A stretch of DNA of 64,000 nt from JAXGXJ01 sp050943595 (lineage in GTDB: Bacteria; Actinomycetota; Thermoleophilia; RBG-16-64-13), in NCBI GenBank assembly GCA_050943595.1, contig JBMNPM010000007.1, positions 1-64,000 of the forward strand, given 5' to 3'. The notes under the pieces are model-generated. The model saw only the letters and a program-made list of their open reading frames with translations. It did not search any database and was not told the origin of the DNA. Shown in pieces: positions 34,687-44,046 of the stretch; position 1 is the first letter of the stretch; every line of letters starts with the position of its first letter. Made by a program: the position numbers and the translations under genes.

Positions 34687-36887
34687 CTCTTTTGCCCAAT
34701 CACATACTCTCTTCGTTTCAGAAACTCAGCCTGTTTTCCATCATTCCACTGACTCACAGGACGCAGATATCCCACTACTCGCGAGTAGACTTCCGTTGTC
34801 TTTCCGCACTGGGGGCAAACGGATTGTTCACCCACTAGATAACCGTGGTCAGCACAAATAGAGAAGGTGGGCGATATCGTGAAATACGGAAGAGAATATT
34901 CTTGGCACACCGTGCGCACGAAAGCCTTGACTGCTCCGGGGTCGGGTGAAGCCTCTCCCAGAAAGACATGGAAGACCGTTCCCCCTGTATAGCGTCGCTG
35001 AAGGCCGTCCTGCAGGTCGAGAGCGGTGAATACGTCGCCACAGTAGTCCACAGGCAATTGGGTAGAGTTTGTGTAGAGAGCCGGACCTGTATCGATCTGA
35101 GAATCCGTCGGGTCTTGAGGTAACGATAGACCCAGCTTCTTCACCAACACCGCATCAAGACAAGCCAGCCGATGACCGGCACTCTCAGCCGGAGTAGCTT
35201 CAAGGTTGTAGAGATGACCGGTGTCTCGCTGGAAGCCGGCAAGCCGGTAGCGCATGTGGTCAAGTACTCGAGCTGCAAAAGCGAGGCCATTAGGTGTGCC
35301 GATGTCTGCGTCCAGCAGGTTGAGGCAGGCTTCGTTCATGCCAACGAGCCCAATTGTGGAGAAGTGATTATGCCAATAGCACCCGTGACGCTCTTTGGCA
35401 TCGCGAAGATAGAATTTGGAGTAGGGATAAAGATTGGCTTCCGTGTACTGCTCGAGCACCTTGCGTTTGATATCTAGGCTGGACCTGGCAATATCCATCA
35501 GCCGGTCCAGACGCCAAAGAAAATCCTCCTCGTCGTCGGCCAGAAGAGCAATTCTGGGCATGTTGATTGTGACTACCCCGATGGAGCCGGTAAGAGGATT
35601 CGCTCCGAATAGTCCCCCGCCTCGACGCTCGAGTGCGCGAAGGTCGAGACGGAGACGGCAACACATGGAACGAGCGTCATCGGGAGACATGTCGGAATTG
35701 ACGAAATTAGCGAAGTACGGGATGCCGTAGCGAGCGGTTGCCCGCCACAGTCCCTCCAAATGAGGGTTGTCCCAGTCGAAATCCGGGGTGATGGAATAGG
35801 TGGGGATGGGAAAGGTAAATGCCCGGCCTCGAGCATCTCCTTCAGCCAACACTTCCACTAGAGCCTGGTTGAACTGGTCCATTTCCGCCTGAAACTCACC
35901 GTAGGTTTCTTCCTGAAGTTCTCCTCCAATGATGACCGGCCGGCTGCGGAGCCCCTCCGGCGGGCGCAGATCCAGAGAGATGTTCGTGAAAGGAGTCTGG
36001 AAGCCCACACGAGTAGGCACGTTTAGATTGAACACGAATTCCTGAAGAGCCTGCTTGGTATCCGAGTATGTGAGACCGTCATATCGGATGAAGGGCGCAA
36101 GGAGAGTGTCAAGGCTGGAAAACGCCTGCGCCCCCGCGGCCTCACCCTGGAGGGTGTAGAAGAAGTTGGCCACCTGCCCGAGGGCAGTGCGCAGGTGCCT
36201 GGCAGGACGACTCTCCGCCTTGCCGGCCACCCCCCGGAAACCCTCTCGCAGAAGATCCTCAAGGTCCCAGCCTACACAGTACGGAGCAAGAGTACCCAAG
36301 TCGTGCAGGTGAAGGTCACCCGACTCGTGGGCCTCTCTAATCTCCGAGGAGTAGAGCTTGTTCAGCCAGTAGACCCTGCTGACCTCGCTGGACACATAAT
36401 TGTTGAGACCCTGTAAGGAGAAAGCCATGTTGCTGTTCTCCTTAACTTGCCAGTCGAGTTTGTCCAAATAGTTATCGACGAGATCAAGGTCGGCCTTCTG
36501 CGTCAGATCTCGTACGCGGGCGCGCTGGTCCCGGTAAACAATGTAGGCTTTAGCAGTCTTCTTGTAGGGGGAGGCAAGCAATACCTCTTCGACCAAGTCC
36601 TGGACCCCCTCCACCGTGGGAGTCTCACCCCCCAGCATGTCTCGAGCCAATAGAACTACTCGGGTTGAGAGGAACTTCGCAACGTCTCCATTGTCTTCAC
36701 TGAACTCTCCGGTGGCCTTGCCCGCCCGGAGTATCGCTGAGGTGATCTTGGCTGTGTCAAAAGGAACCAGCCGCCCGTCTCGTTTGCGTATCTCGGAGAA
36801 CGCAGGTAAGTGATGTATCTCCGCCCGAGAGGGCGCACAGGCCGGCAGATCATTGCAGGTTGGGTCCGATGTACCAAATGCCGTCAT
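34683..36887 (-). CDS. nrdD: Class III anaerobic ribonucleoside-triphosphate reductase NrdD
   Basis: Reduces ribonucleotides with a glycyl radical, strictly without oxygen and without B12. An ATP-cone (about 30-120: EIRKRDGRLVPFDTAKITSAIL) begins the 734-aa chain. The core includes NLNVPTRVGFQTPFTNISLD and GSIGVVTINMPRIALLA. A C-terminal zinc ribbon pairs CADHG with CPQCG, and the radical Gly is G706 in RVVGYLRPVSQWNDGK. First gene after the cobalamin riboswitch at 37.1 kb, consistent with use when a B12-dependent class II enzyme fails. Confidence 0.96.
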   Translation of the reverse strand: MTAFGTSDPTCNDLPACAPSRAEIHHLPAFSEIRKRDGRLVPFDTAKITSAILRAGKATGEFSEDNGDVAKFLSTRVVLLARDMLGGETPTVEGVQDLVEEVLLASPYKKTAKAYIVYRDQRARVRDLTQKADLDLVDNYLDKLDWQVKENSNMAFSLQGLNNYVSSEVSRVYWLNKLYSSEIREAHESGDLHLHDLGTLAPYCVGWDLEDLLREGFRGVAGKAESRPARHLRTALGQVANFFYTLQGEAAGAQAFSSLDTLLAPFIRYDGLTYSDTKQALQEFVFNLNVPTRVGFQTPFTNISLDLRPPEGLRSRPVIIGGELQEETYGEFQAEMDQFNQALVEVLAEGDARGRAFTFPIPTYSITPDFDWDNPHLEGLWRATARYGIPYFANFVNSDMSPDDARSMCCRLRLDLRALERRGGGLFGANPLTGSIGVVTINMPRIALLADDEEDFLWRLDRLMDIARSSLDIKRKVLEQYTEANLYPYSKFYLRDAKERHGCYWHNHFSTIGLVGMNEACLNLLDADIGTPNGLAFAARVLDHMRYRLAGFQRDTGHLYNLEATPAESAGHRLACLDAVLVKKLGLSLPQDPTDSQIDTGPALYTNSTQLPVDYCGDVFTALDLQDGLQRRYTGGTVFHVFLGEASPDPGAVKAFVRTVCQEYSLPYFTISPTFSICADHGYLVGEQSVCPQCGKTTEVYSRVVGYLRPVSQWNDGKQAEFLKRREYVIGQKR

Positions 36888-37011
36888 AGCCTTCTCCGTC
36901 GTTGTGGAGGCAGAGGCGGGAAGGCCAGGGGTAAACCAAGCTCCCAGGGCACTAGGAACCAGGACACCAGTGAGCCGACCGCCTCTCTCCCTCGAAGTTG
37001 CGGTAGCAGTG

Positions 37012-37178
37012 CATACTCTCGGCCGGTCTTCGGGCTTGTAGGCAGATCCGTCGTGAGACGAGGGGTTCTACTGGTCATCGCTTCCCAGCCCTAGTTGAGC
37101 CAGTGCTTAACTGATGACTTTCGTTCCTACTTACCGCTGCGGGGCAGCTCCGGAATTGCACCGGATTCCCGTGTGAAT
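37012..37178 (-). promoter_or_regulatory. Cobalamin riboswitch upstream of nrdD-nrdG-metE-cob operon
   Basis: On the minus strand: GGGAATCCGGTGCAATTCCG, then GAGCTGCCCCGCAGCGGTAAG, a GCACTGG B12-box variant, GGGCTGGGAAG, and AAGCCCGAAGACCGGCC. These are the conserved core pieces in proper order. The nrdD start is about 125 nt further. I see no strong intrinsic terminator between, so control may act on translation or by a less obvious hairpin. Bases 37179-37465 contain no gene. Confidence 0.94.
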
Positions 37179-37465
37179 TGTGAAGCGTAGGCCACAAATC
37201 ACGCCGACAGCCATTACAGTTTATCCAGGCAAAGGGAGGGCAGTCAAGTATCGGAGGGCGGTTCGAAAAGCGGTCAAGTATCCGTTGTGGGGAATCCGTT
37301 ATGGGAGATGCTCAGGCCGGCAACCCTTAGGCGACGCCGTCGGCCTCCACGCGCAACGGCGATCAACACGCATTGGAACAATTCGTCGCGCTCCGTCGCG
37401 CTCGTCAGGTGAGAGGGTTTGAGTAGCCGGGGAAGGCTCAGCTAGAAACAAATCTTGGAGAGTAA

Positions 37466-40400
37466 TTAGTTAGGGCTCCTATATGCTTCTTTATCAAGGA
37501 ATTCTTCCAGCGCTTCTGGTAACAGAGGCCTTGAAAAATAGTACCCTTGTATTTCATCGCAAGCTATGTTTCTCAGAAAATCCACCTGCTCCTTTGTTTC
37601 CACACCTTCTGCTGTAATATCCGCCATGAGAGTTCTGGCCAACGAAATAATTGTCTCCACTATAGCAGCTTTCTTTTCCTTTAAATAGATATCATCTATG
37701 ATACTTTTATCTATCTTTATTCTGTCAAACGGTATCGATTCCAGCCTATGTAATGATGAGTACCCCTTACCAAAATCATCTAACGCAATGCCTACTCCCA
37801 GCTCTTTTAGGCTAGATAGTTTTTCAATTACATCCTCAGGATGTTCAGAGAATACGCTTTCTGTAATCTCCAACTCAATATACTTTGGGTCTACACGATT
37901 TCTACCTATAATTTCTGCAAAATCAAGAATGAGATCTTCTACTTGTAGTTGCACAATAGACAGGTTTACAGAAAAACGAAGAGGTGGAAATCCTCTTAAA
38001 ATAAGTCTCTTGTGCTCTTGTAGTGTCTGCTCAAACACCCAGAGCCCCACATCATAAATCAATCCAGTTTGCTCTAGTATGGATATAAATCTATCCGGTG
38101 ATACTCTTTTATTCCCATCAATAGTCCATCTGAGTAAGGCTTCAGCCCCGACGGTTTTTCCTGTGTCACAACTAACCTGAGGCTGAAACTCCAGAAAAAA
38201 CTCTTTATTCTGCAGTGACCGGAAAAGCCGGTTTGTGAAAAGAGTATTTTCAGCAATATGCTCTTCCAATTTCTTACTATAGAAAACAATATCTTTACTC
38301 GTATTTTTCGCTTGAAATCCTGCCATGTCGGCATTCTTCAAAAGAGTATATGCATCCTTTCCATCATCTGGATACACAGATATACCTATGTGGATAACAG
38401 CAAAGAGTGCTTCTACTCCTGTGTCCGCAACTACGGGATGAGAGAAAGAATCAATCAGAGTCTGTGCGCAATTCTCTACCTGCTTAGTATCTTCTACAGT
38501 AGGCAGAACAATAGCAAACTCTCCTTCAGATGACCGTGAGATATCGCAACATTCCTCCAGTAGATTCTCGATCATTGTTGCAGATTTTATTACTATCTGC
38601 TCACCTATACTATGACCAAAGGTATCTTTGATAATCCTCAGATTATCTATTTCAATACTTAATACTGCTAATTTTCCTGAATCTCTTCTGCTATATATTC
38701 TTTGATCCAGTACCTGTATCAACCTATTCTTATTTGCCAATTTTGTATCTTCATCGAAATAAGCAAAATTATACAGTTTTTCTTCATCTAGGATCTTTCT
38801 CTTCGCATCTCCCAGTATGTTCGCTATAAGGCTTAAGAAGTATGCTTGACTCTCTCTGAGCTTTTCGTCAATCTTACTATACTGTTCAACGACAAGCACT
38901 CCTATTATATTTTCATCAAGCTCTATTGGCAACATATAATAGGAATTTATTCCTCTTGATGTGAAGAATTTTCCTTCATCCCCATCTTCATCAACGAAAA
39001 CATTTTTGATGTCTTCGCATGATATAGGTTGTTTATGCTCAATCATAGATTCAACCGTGGGGAAAGCCGCAGCTTCAACCTTCACACCCGGGGGGAAAGG
39101 AAGTGATTTAGTAGATCCATCCGCCGTATACGCATCAATAATCATTGCATATTCGTAATCCCAACCTAACTCAACCAAATATATTTGATCAATTTTAAGT
39201 ATTTCAGCAGTTGATTTTAGCATTCCACTGATTTTTGCTTTTATATTTTCATTATCAACCGAAATAAAGGAGCTTGAAATTTTTTCAAGCACTTCGTGTT
39301 CTTTCGCAAATCTTTGATATCCTTTTAACTTTGAATCATATTCAGTTGTCAAATATCGGACAAGAACATAAGAAAGTACAACAATAACTATTCTTTTCAG
39401 ATACTGAGTATCATCGATAACGGTATAAGCTTTCGGATGAGTTATCCAAAGAATAACTTGACTTATCAGAGTTATTCCTAAAAAGAGTAGTGTGTGGATT
39501 CTGCTATTAAGAATAATTGTATATAAAAGAAACACTACATATACTGCCCATATTGTTACTCCTCCAATATCAGCATCTCTAATTATGAAAAAAGACATGC
39601 CAACTATGCTTACTACAAGGAATAGAGTGTTCTGAATGTTGTCTTTTGCTGATATATAAGGTATAAATATTAAAAATGCACCTATAACTATCACAGTCAA
39701 AGCGAGTGGAAGTTCATTTGCCAAACTCCCACTCGCAGTAAAGTATCCTAAAAAGAAGGACCCTGCCCCACCTGCCATAAATATTACTGCTGCCGTCTGA
39801 AACAAACGCAATCGGCCTTTTTCTAGAGCAATGGTGGAGCCCATAGGCGAATATGTTGCCCTGGGTTTTTCAATAATAAAGCCGAATTTCTTCAAGGTTT
39901 GAAATAAGACTATTGTGGGAAAGATTAAAAGTATAAGCGTAATTCTAGGAGTTTGGTATAACCCCAATGCACCGGGTAAAATATCATTTATTGTTCCCAC
40001 AACGAGGGGAAGCATTATGGCTATTAAAAAGTACTGCACTTGTCGCTTCATAGGGTTTTGAGGATCAAGTTTTTTCCACCAACGAATAATTAATATAACC
40101 GCAGCGACTGTATATACAATGTAGTAAAAATTAATCCATATTTGCCCAATATTTGCGGGAAGAGAATTTCTCCATCCAAAATCGCTCGGTACCATTTCAT
40201 ATTGGTTCTCTGCTAAATACCCAAAGGGTGCAAACAGGAATATATTTATGAAAGTGGGAAAATAGACAATTATAAAGTTTTTAAAATTGTTTACTTGATG
40301 TTTATTATTTGTTAGTATCAACGCAAAGTGAAGTAACAGGTTGTGGAAGATTCCCCATCCAAAAACAGAGAGGCACCTCCAAAAAGCACTCGATTCCGCC

Positions 40401-40579
40401 GTCATTGCTGAGTTTGAAATAGAGTACGTGAATGCCCAAATTGCCATTGAGCTTGTTAATAACATAAATAGCCTATTGGTACTGCTTTTTATGTTGGAAA
40501 CTATAGCATAGGGACCAAAGAGCATGTAAAAACAAGCGCAAGCATAGTACACAGCAGACATAATTAAGCTGTATTTCAT
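37466..40579 (-). CDS. Large membrane GGDEF/EAL protein (probable c-di-GMP phosphodiesterase)
   Basis: 1037 aa. The N-terminal third has two groups of hydrophobic helices (a histidine-kinase-type seven-helix sensor, about 1-230, then a second set about 255-400). A GAF-like domain follows (about 420-590), then a GGDEF domain whose motif is degenerate (SSEGEF for GGDEF), and an EAL domain (about 780-1030) with the intact catalytic GAEALLRW, ELEITESVF and ALDDFGKGYSSL. So hydrolysis of c-di-GMP is likely and synthesis unlikely. Strikingly AT-rich versus the cobalamin genes to its left. Confidence 0.93.
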   Translation of the reverse strand: MKYSLIMSAVYYACACFYMLFGPYAIVSNIKSSTNRLFMLLTSSMAIWAFTYSISNSAMTAESSAFWRCLSVFGWGIFHNLLLHFALILTNNKHQVNNFKNFIIVYFPTFINIFLFAPFGYLAENQYEMVPSDFGWRNSLPANIGQIWINFYYIVYTVAAVILIIRWWKKLDPQNPMKRQVQYFLIAIMLPLVVGTINDILPGALGLYQTPRITLILLIFPTIVLFQTLKKFGFIIEKPRATYSPMGSTIALEKGRLRLFQTAAVIFMAGGAGSFFLGYFTASGSLANELPLALTVIVIGAFLIFIPYISAKDNIQNTLFLVVSIVGMSFFIIRDADIGGVTIWAVYVVFLLYTIILNSRIHTLLFLGITLISQVILWITHPKAYTVIDDTQYLKRIVIVVLSYVLVRYLTTEYDSKLKGYQRFAKEHEVLEKISSSFISVDNENIKAKISGMLKSTAEILKIDQIYLVELGWDYEYAMIIDAYTADGSTKSLPFPPGVKVEAAAFPTVESMIEHKQPISCEDIKNVFVDEDGDEGKFFTSRGINSYYMLPIELDENIIGVLVVEQYSKIDEKLRESQAYFLSLIANILGDAKRKILDEEKLYNFAYFDEDTKLANKNRLIQVLDQRIYSRRDSGKLAVLSIEIDNLRIIKDTFGHSIGEQIVIKSATMIENLLEECCDISRSSEGEFAIVLPTVEDTKQVENCAQTLIDSFSHPVVADTGVEALFAVIHIGISVYPDDGKDAYTLLKNADMAGFQAKNTSKDIVFYSKKLEEHIAENTLFTNRLFRSLQNKEFFLEFQPQVSCDTGKTVGAEALLRWTIDGNKRVSPDRFISILEQTGLIYDVGLWVFEQTLQEHKRLILRGFPPLRFSVNLSIVQLQVEDLILDFAEIIGRNRVDPKYIELEITESVFSEHPEDVIEKLSSLKELGVGIALDDFGKGYSSLHRLESIPFDRIKIDKSIIDDIYLKEKKAAIVETIISLARTLMADITAEGVETKEQVDFLRNIACDEIQGYYFSRPLLPEALEEFLDKEAYRSPN

Positions 40580-40593
40580 AAGTTCATCTCTAA

Positions 40594-41193
40594 AGAATAA
40601 GGAGCCTGAACTACTAAAGAAGGATCACGTCCCGGCAAGTAGAGTGGAGGCTGTGGCGATGAACGATGCAGGCTGGAAGGGGTATTCCCTCCCAGGAGAC
40701 TTTCAGTTTCCTCGTTTGAGGTCTCCCCCTTTGGTTCATATCGAAACCGGCTCCACCCTGAGCTTTCGCAGGCACAGCAGGTCGAAGGCAGAGTAGCTTC
40801 AGGTGAAGATGGCCTTAACCCGGGTATGCCCGGATGACGCAGCCCGTGTAGTTCGCCCCAGCCCTTCATCCAGCCAAAGGGCTGCTCCACCGGCCTACGT
40901 GAGTGCCGGCAGAGGAGGTGCTCACGAGAGAGGAGTCGACGGGGCTCGGCCCGGCCGCGCACGCACTCAAAGAACACCTCCGTCACCTCCCTACAGAACA
41001 ACCGATCTCGATTGCGGCTGAAGGTGAAGATATGGCCCCACTCGGCACAGAGGTTGCCACGCAGAGGGCTCATCGCAGACAGCGCCTGGTTCACCATACG
41101 ACGGATGAAGCGTAGCGGGTAGTCGGCCGGCACCCGATCATCGAGCGAAGCCAGCATGACCATGTTCTCCTGCCACCCTCCATCTCCCCGCAT
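40594..41193 (-). pseudogene. IS5-type (DUF772) transposase remnant
   Basis: The front MRGDGGWQENMVMLASLDD with VPADYPLRFIRRMVNQALSA is the N-terminal DUF772 region of IS5/IS1182-like transposases. The C-terminal part VEQPFGWMKGWGELHGLRHPG matches the end of the DDE domain. The catalytic middle is deleted, and after about 40820 the frame shifts: VKAIFT, stop, SYSAFDLLCLRKLRVEP appears one frame over. Not functional. It overlaps the start codon of the EAL gene. Bases 41194-41528 hold nothing supportable. Confidence 0.82.
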
Positions 41194-41528
41194 CGCACTC
41201 TCCTTAGCCGTGATATGCAAAGAAAAGGCTATTTGAAGAGATATTCTACCCTGAACACCCCTCATAGGAGACAAGGGGGCCGGCGCAAATGATTTTCTAC
41301 TAAAGCCAGGATGGCCCAGGAGCAAGCGGATTAACCCGGGACCATTGCACAGGTGGGAAGAGACGGGTGCAACTCAGATGCTGGACACAAGAAGACGTAG
41401 ACACAAGGGTGGGAGTGTGTTGGTGCTCGCCGCGAGCGTGATCGTGGTGCTAGTGCGACGCGCCGGCCCCAACCATAGTGAGGATCAAAGGCGACAAACT
41501 TACCAGCATTACTATGCTATCGACATAT

Positions 41529-42680
41529 CTAACGATATATCACCCTGTCTCTCCCCTCTCCTTTAGCCAAATAGAGGTTTGTGTCCGCAGCTTCCAGAAA
41601 TTCAGAGTAAGAGATGCCCTTTACATAACTACTGAGTCCACCGGAAAGTGTTACCGGCTTACCGTGGCTCCATGCATGCGCCCTCACCCGATCGCAAAGT
41701 GCCTGCACTATGGGCAGTGCTTCCATCGCAGTTTTGCCCGGCGAAAGCACCACAAACTCCTCTCCGCCATATCGACCGAAGATCTCTTCTTCTGTCAGAC
41801 TGTCCCTCATGATCTGCGCAATATTGATTAGAACATTGTCACCATACTCGTGCCCATATGTATCATTTATTTCCTTAAAATAGTCGATATCCAATATGCA
41901 AACCGTCAATTGCGATCCCGTATCGTACGACCGGCGCATTTCCTCGTCGATGCTCGCTGATAAGAAGCGGCGATTGTATAGGCCGGTCAGGGCATCGGTC
42001 TGTGAGATATGCTCCAAGCGGTTTACCAATCTCATCTTTTCATTATGCAACTTCGTATACGCATTCATAACCCTGTAAACTAAAATAGAACTAACCACTA
42101 TACACATGGCATAGGTAAACACCAGATCCTCAAACTGTTCTTCACGGCCGGAATACGGTATAATGATATCCGGATAATGATATTCCAGCACGACAAATAC
42201 AATCGACATTATCGATAATGCAGACAGCATACCAATGCGTACTGCTCCTTTGAAAACGAAAGCTACGCACAAAGCTCCCACGAGCAGTACAGGACCAGTG
42301 GAGCCGGTCGCCCCACCAATCGTGAACCATAGAAAAGGAATCAGAAGAAAAACAGAGGAGCCTACAACAATAAGGGCAGATCTATACCAGCGCTTTGTGA
42401 CTATACTATATATAGCGCATGAGATGTTCATCAAGATGTACAACACGTATACCGGCAATATAAGTATGCCTAGATCATTCAATATATTATAGCCGATTCC
42501 GATCATGACCATAAGAAGACCGGCAGCGGCAGTGTATAGAAAAATATTGTGCTCTAGAGGCAAATCTTTAGTGTCAAAAAACTGAAGAACTCTTTTAAGC
42601 AAACTCATCCTTGTTGTTTTTACGGCGGTATTTTCTTCATTATCAGGTGCTCTCTTTAAGTTAGCTTGTAATAACATCAC
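41529..42680 (-). CDS. Membrane diguanylate cyclase (GGDEF)
   Basis: 383 aa. About six hydrophobic helices between residues 45 and 215 form a sensor of unknown ligand. The C-terminal GGDEF domain has LTGLYNRRFLSASIDEEM, ILDIDYFKEINDTYGHEYGD and the active site YGGEEFVVLSP. The usual RxxD inhibitory site five residues upstream is TEEE, so product feedback is probably absent. AT-rich, like its EAL neighbour, from which it is separated only by a transposase remnant. Start could also be at Met 25. Confidence 0.92.
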   Translation of the reverse strand: MMLLQANLKRAPDNEENTAVKTTRMSLLKRVLQFFDTKDLPLEHNIFLYTAAAGLLMVMIGIGYNILNDLGILILPVYVLYILMNISCAIYSIVTKRWYRSALIVVGSSVFLLIPFLWFTIGGATGSTGPVLLVGALCVAFVFKGAVRIGMLSALSIMSIVFVVLEYHYPDIIIPYSGREEQFEDLVFTYAMCIVVSSILVYRVMNAYTKLHNEKMRLVNRLEHISQTDALTGLYNRRFLSASIDEEMRRSYDTGSQLTVCILDIDYFKEINDTYGHEYGDNVLINIAQIMRDSLTEEEIFGRYGGEEFVVLSPGKTAMEALPIVQALCDRVRAHAWSHGKPVTLSGGLSSYVKGISYSEFLEAADTNLYLAKGEGRDRVIYR

Positions 42681-42742
42681 TTCTCCATTGTCAAGATCAC
42701 TTTCCTTAGGAAAAGGGGCAACAGCCGGTGGTCATTATCTTA

Positions 42743-43009
42743 CTATCTGAACTGTCTTGGATTCAGTGGAGAATCATATAAGTAGCCGCATTCATTAAGA
42801 CAATACAAGCAGATTCTTGCGTGGTGATCTGCTCGCAAGACGGATTGGTATTCCGATCTTAGTACATCTAGACAGAACTCACTCGAGGCTCGCTTGTTGA
42901 GCCCCTGGTGTCTATTCCACACGGTGTAGAAATCGAAGCGGGGCGGAAGTTCTCGACAGACCTCAGTGATGTTCTCGCTTCCCTTAAGATGCACTCCCTC
43001 GTACTCCAC
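42743..43009 (-). CDS. Hypothetical protein, doubtful
   Basis: An 88-codon frame from GTG 43009 encodes RELPPRFDFYTVWNRHQGLN and later ADHHARICLYCLNECGYLY. No family recognised. It may be a decayed gene, since its front overlaps the first decamer of the repeat array and there is no good ribosome-binding site. Confidence 0.25.
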   Translation of the reverse strand: MEYEGVHLKGSENITEVCRELPPRFDFYTVWNRHQGLNKRASSEFCLDVLRSEYQSVLRADHHARICLYCLNECGYLYDSPLNPRQFR

Positions 43010-43090
43010 GCTTATCCACGCTTATCCACGCTTCTCGATGCTTTTCTACGCTTCTCGACGATTATCCACGATTCTCGACGATTATCAACG
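43001..43090. repeat. Nine tandem 10-bp repeats, several DnaA-box-like
   Basis: Exactly in 10-base register: GTACTCCACG, CTTATCCACG (twice), CTTCTCGATG, CTTTTCTACG, CTTCTCGACG, ATTATCCACG, ATTCTCGACG, ATTATCAACG. Three contain TTATCCAC, eight of nine bases of the DnaA box. It is followed by TTGTCG-TT-CGACAA, an inverted repeat at about 43092-43105. Bases 43106-43337 have no gene but lead into the flavin reductase gene. Confidence 0.8.
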
Positions 43091-43337
43091 GTTGTCGTTC
43101 GACAAATATATTGTCGATATTGTCGTCATCATTCGATGAAAACATTATCGGCCCGGAGCCCAAGTCGTCCATGCTGGTGGCGATGTCGCGAGAGTGGAGA
43201 GATCGGTTAAGTCCTCAGGGGTGGATAAGAGGTGGAGCGATGTGTCAGCGTCCTATGCTGGAAGACGCGCCCCTTGGGCGGCACTTATCCGGCATAATAC
43301 GGTGTAGTGGGCGCACGTAGCCTTCAAGGGAGGACCA

Positions 43338-43916
43338 ATGGTCAAGAAGAACATTGGCAAGAATTTCGATATCTGCCCGATGCCCGTAGTCATAGTGGGC
43401 ACGCTCGTCGACGACAAACCAAACTTCATGACGGTCGCCTGGATCACCAAGCTCAGTTTCAACCCGCCCCTAGTGGGCATCTCGGTGGGCGCCAAGCAGC
43501 ACTCCGTCAAAGGCATTCGCCAGAACGGAGAGTTCAGCGTGAACTACCCTAGCGTGAACGAAATGGAGTTGGCCGACTACTGCGGGCTCGTACACGGGTA
43601 CGATGAGGACAAGACCGGCCACATCGACATCTTCCAAGGAACCCTCACCCACGCGCCTATGGTGCGCCAATGCCCTGTCAACCTGGAATGCCGTCTCATA
43701 CAGACCGTCGACCTAGGCGAGCAGTTCTTCTTCATCGGTGAGGTGGCCCACATGTATGCCAGTGAAAGGATCCTCAGCGACGACCAGGTGGACCTGGCCA
43801 AGTTCAGTCCATTCGTGCTGACCATGCCGGGTAACTCCTATCGGCCATTGGGCGAGCACATCGGTGATGCTTGGAGCATCGGCCGAAAACTCATGGAACA
43901 GCCTGCTGATTCATGA
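43338..43916 (+). CDS. Flavin reductase-like (FMN split-barrel) protein
   Basis: 192 aa, soluble. An FMN-binding split barrel of the flavoredoxin/flavin reductase group: NFDICPMPVVIVGTLVDDKP, MTVAWITKLSFNPPLVGIS, HSVKGIRQNGEFSVNYPSV. It probably moves electrons with bound FMN in anaerobic metabolism; partner unknown. ATG 43338 follows GGGAGGA. A possible -10 box (CATAAT, 43293-43298) lies upstream. A strong hairpin at 43971 closes the gene. Confidence 0.9.
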   Translation: MVKKNIGKNFDICPMPVVIVGTLVDDKPNFMTVAWITKLSFNPPLVGISVGAKQHSVKGIRQNGEFSVNYPSVNEMELADYCGLVHGYDEDKTGHIDIFQGTLTHAPMVRQCPVNLECRLIQTVDLGEQFFFIGEVAHMYASERILSDDQVDLAKFSPFVLTMPGNSYRPLGEHIGDAWSIGRKLMEQPADS

Positions 43917-43970
43917 GTTGGCTCGGAAACTAACGTAACAGCGCGACCCGCACACAGATGATGTTGACAG

Positions 43971-44010
43971 GCTGAGGTGAAGCCGCGCACGGGCACGGCT
44001 TCACCTCAGC
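43971..44010. terminator. Bidirectional hairpin between convergent genes
   Basis: GCTGAGGTGAAGCCG pairs perfectly with CGGCTTCACCTCAGC around a CGCACGGGCA loop. It lies between the flavin reductase gene (plus) and pdxS (minus), which converge here. Confidence 0.8.
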
Positions 44011-44046
44011 CATAGGCGCAGCTCGTCGCTCACGAGAAGAGAGACA

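Noticed and set aside
40576..41325. Intact 249-aa transposase
   Set aside because: The catalytic centre is missing and the C-terminal part is in a second frame; only a remnant remains.
43001..43090. Decamers as a CRISPR array
   Set aside because: Period is 10 bp with no spacers; not a CRISPR structure.
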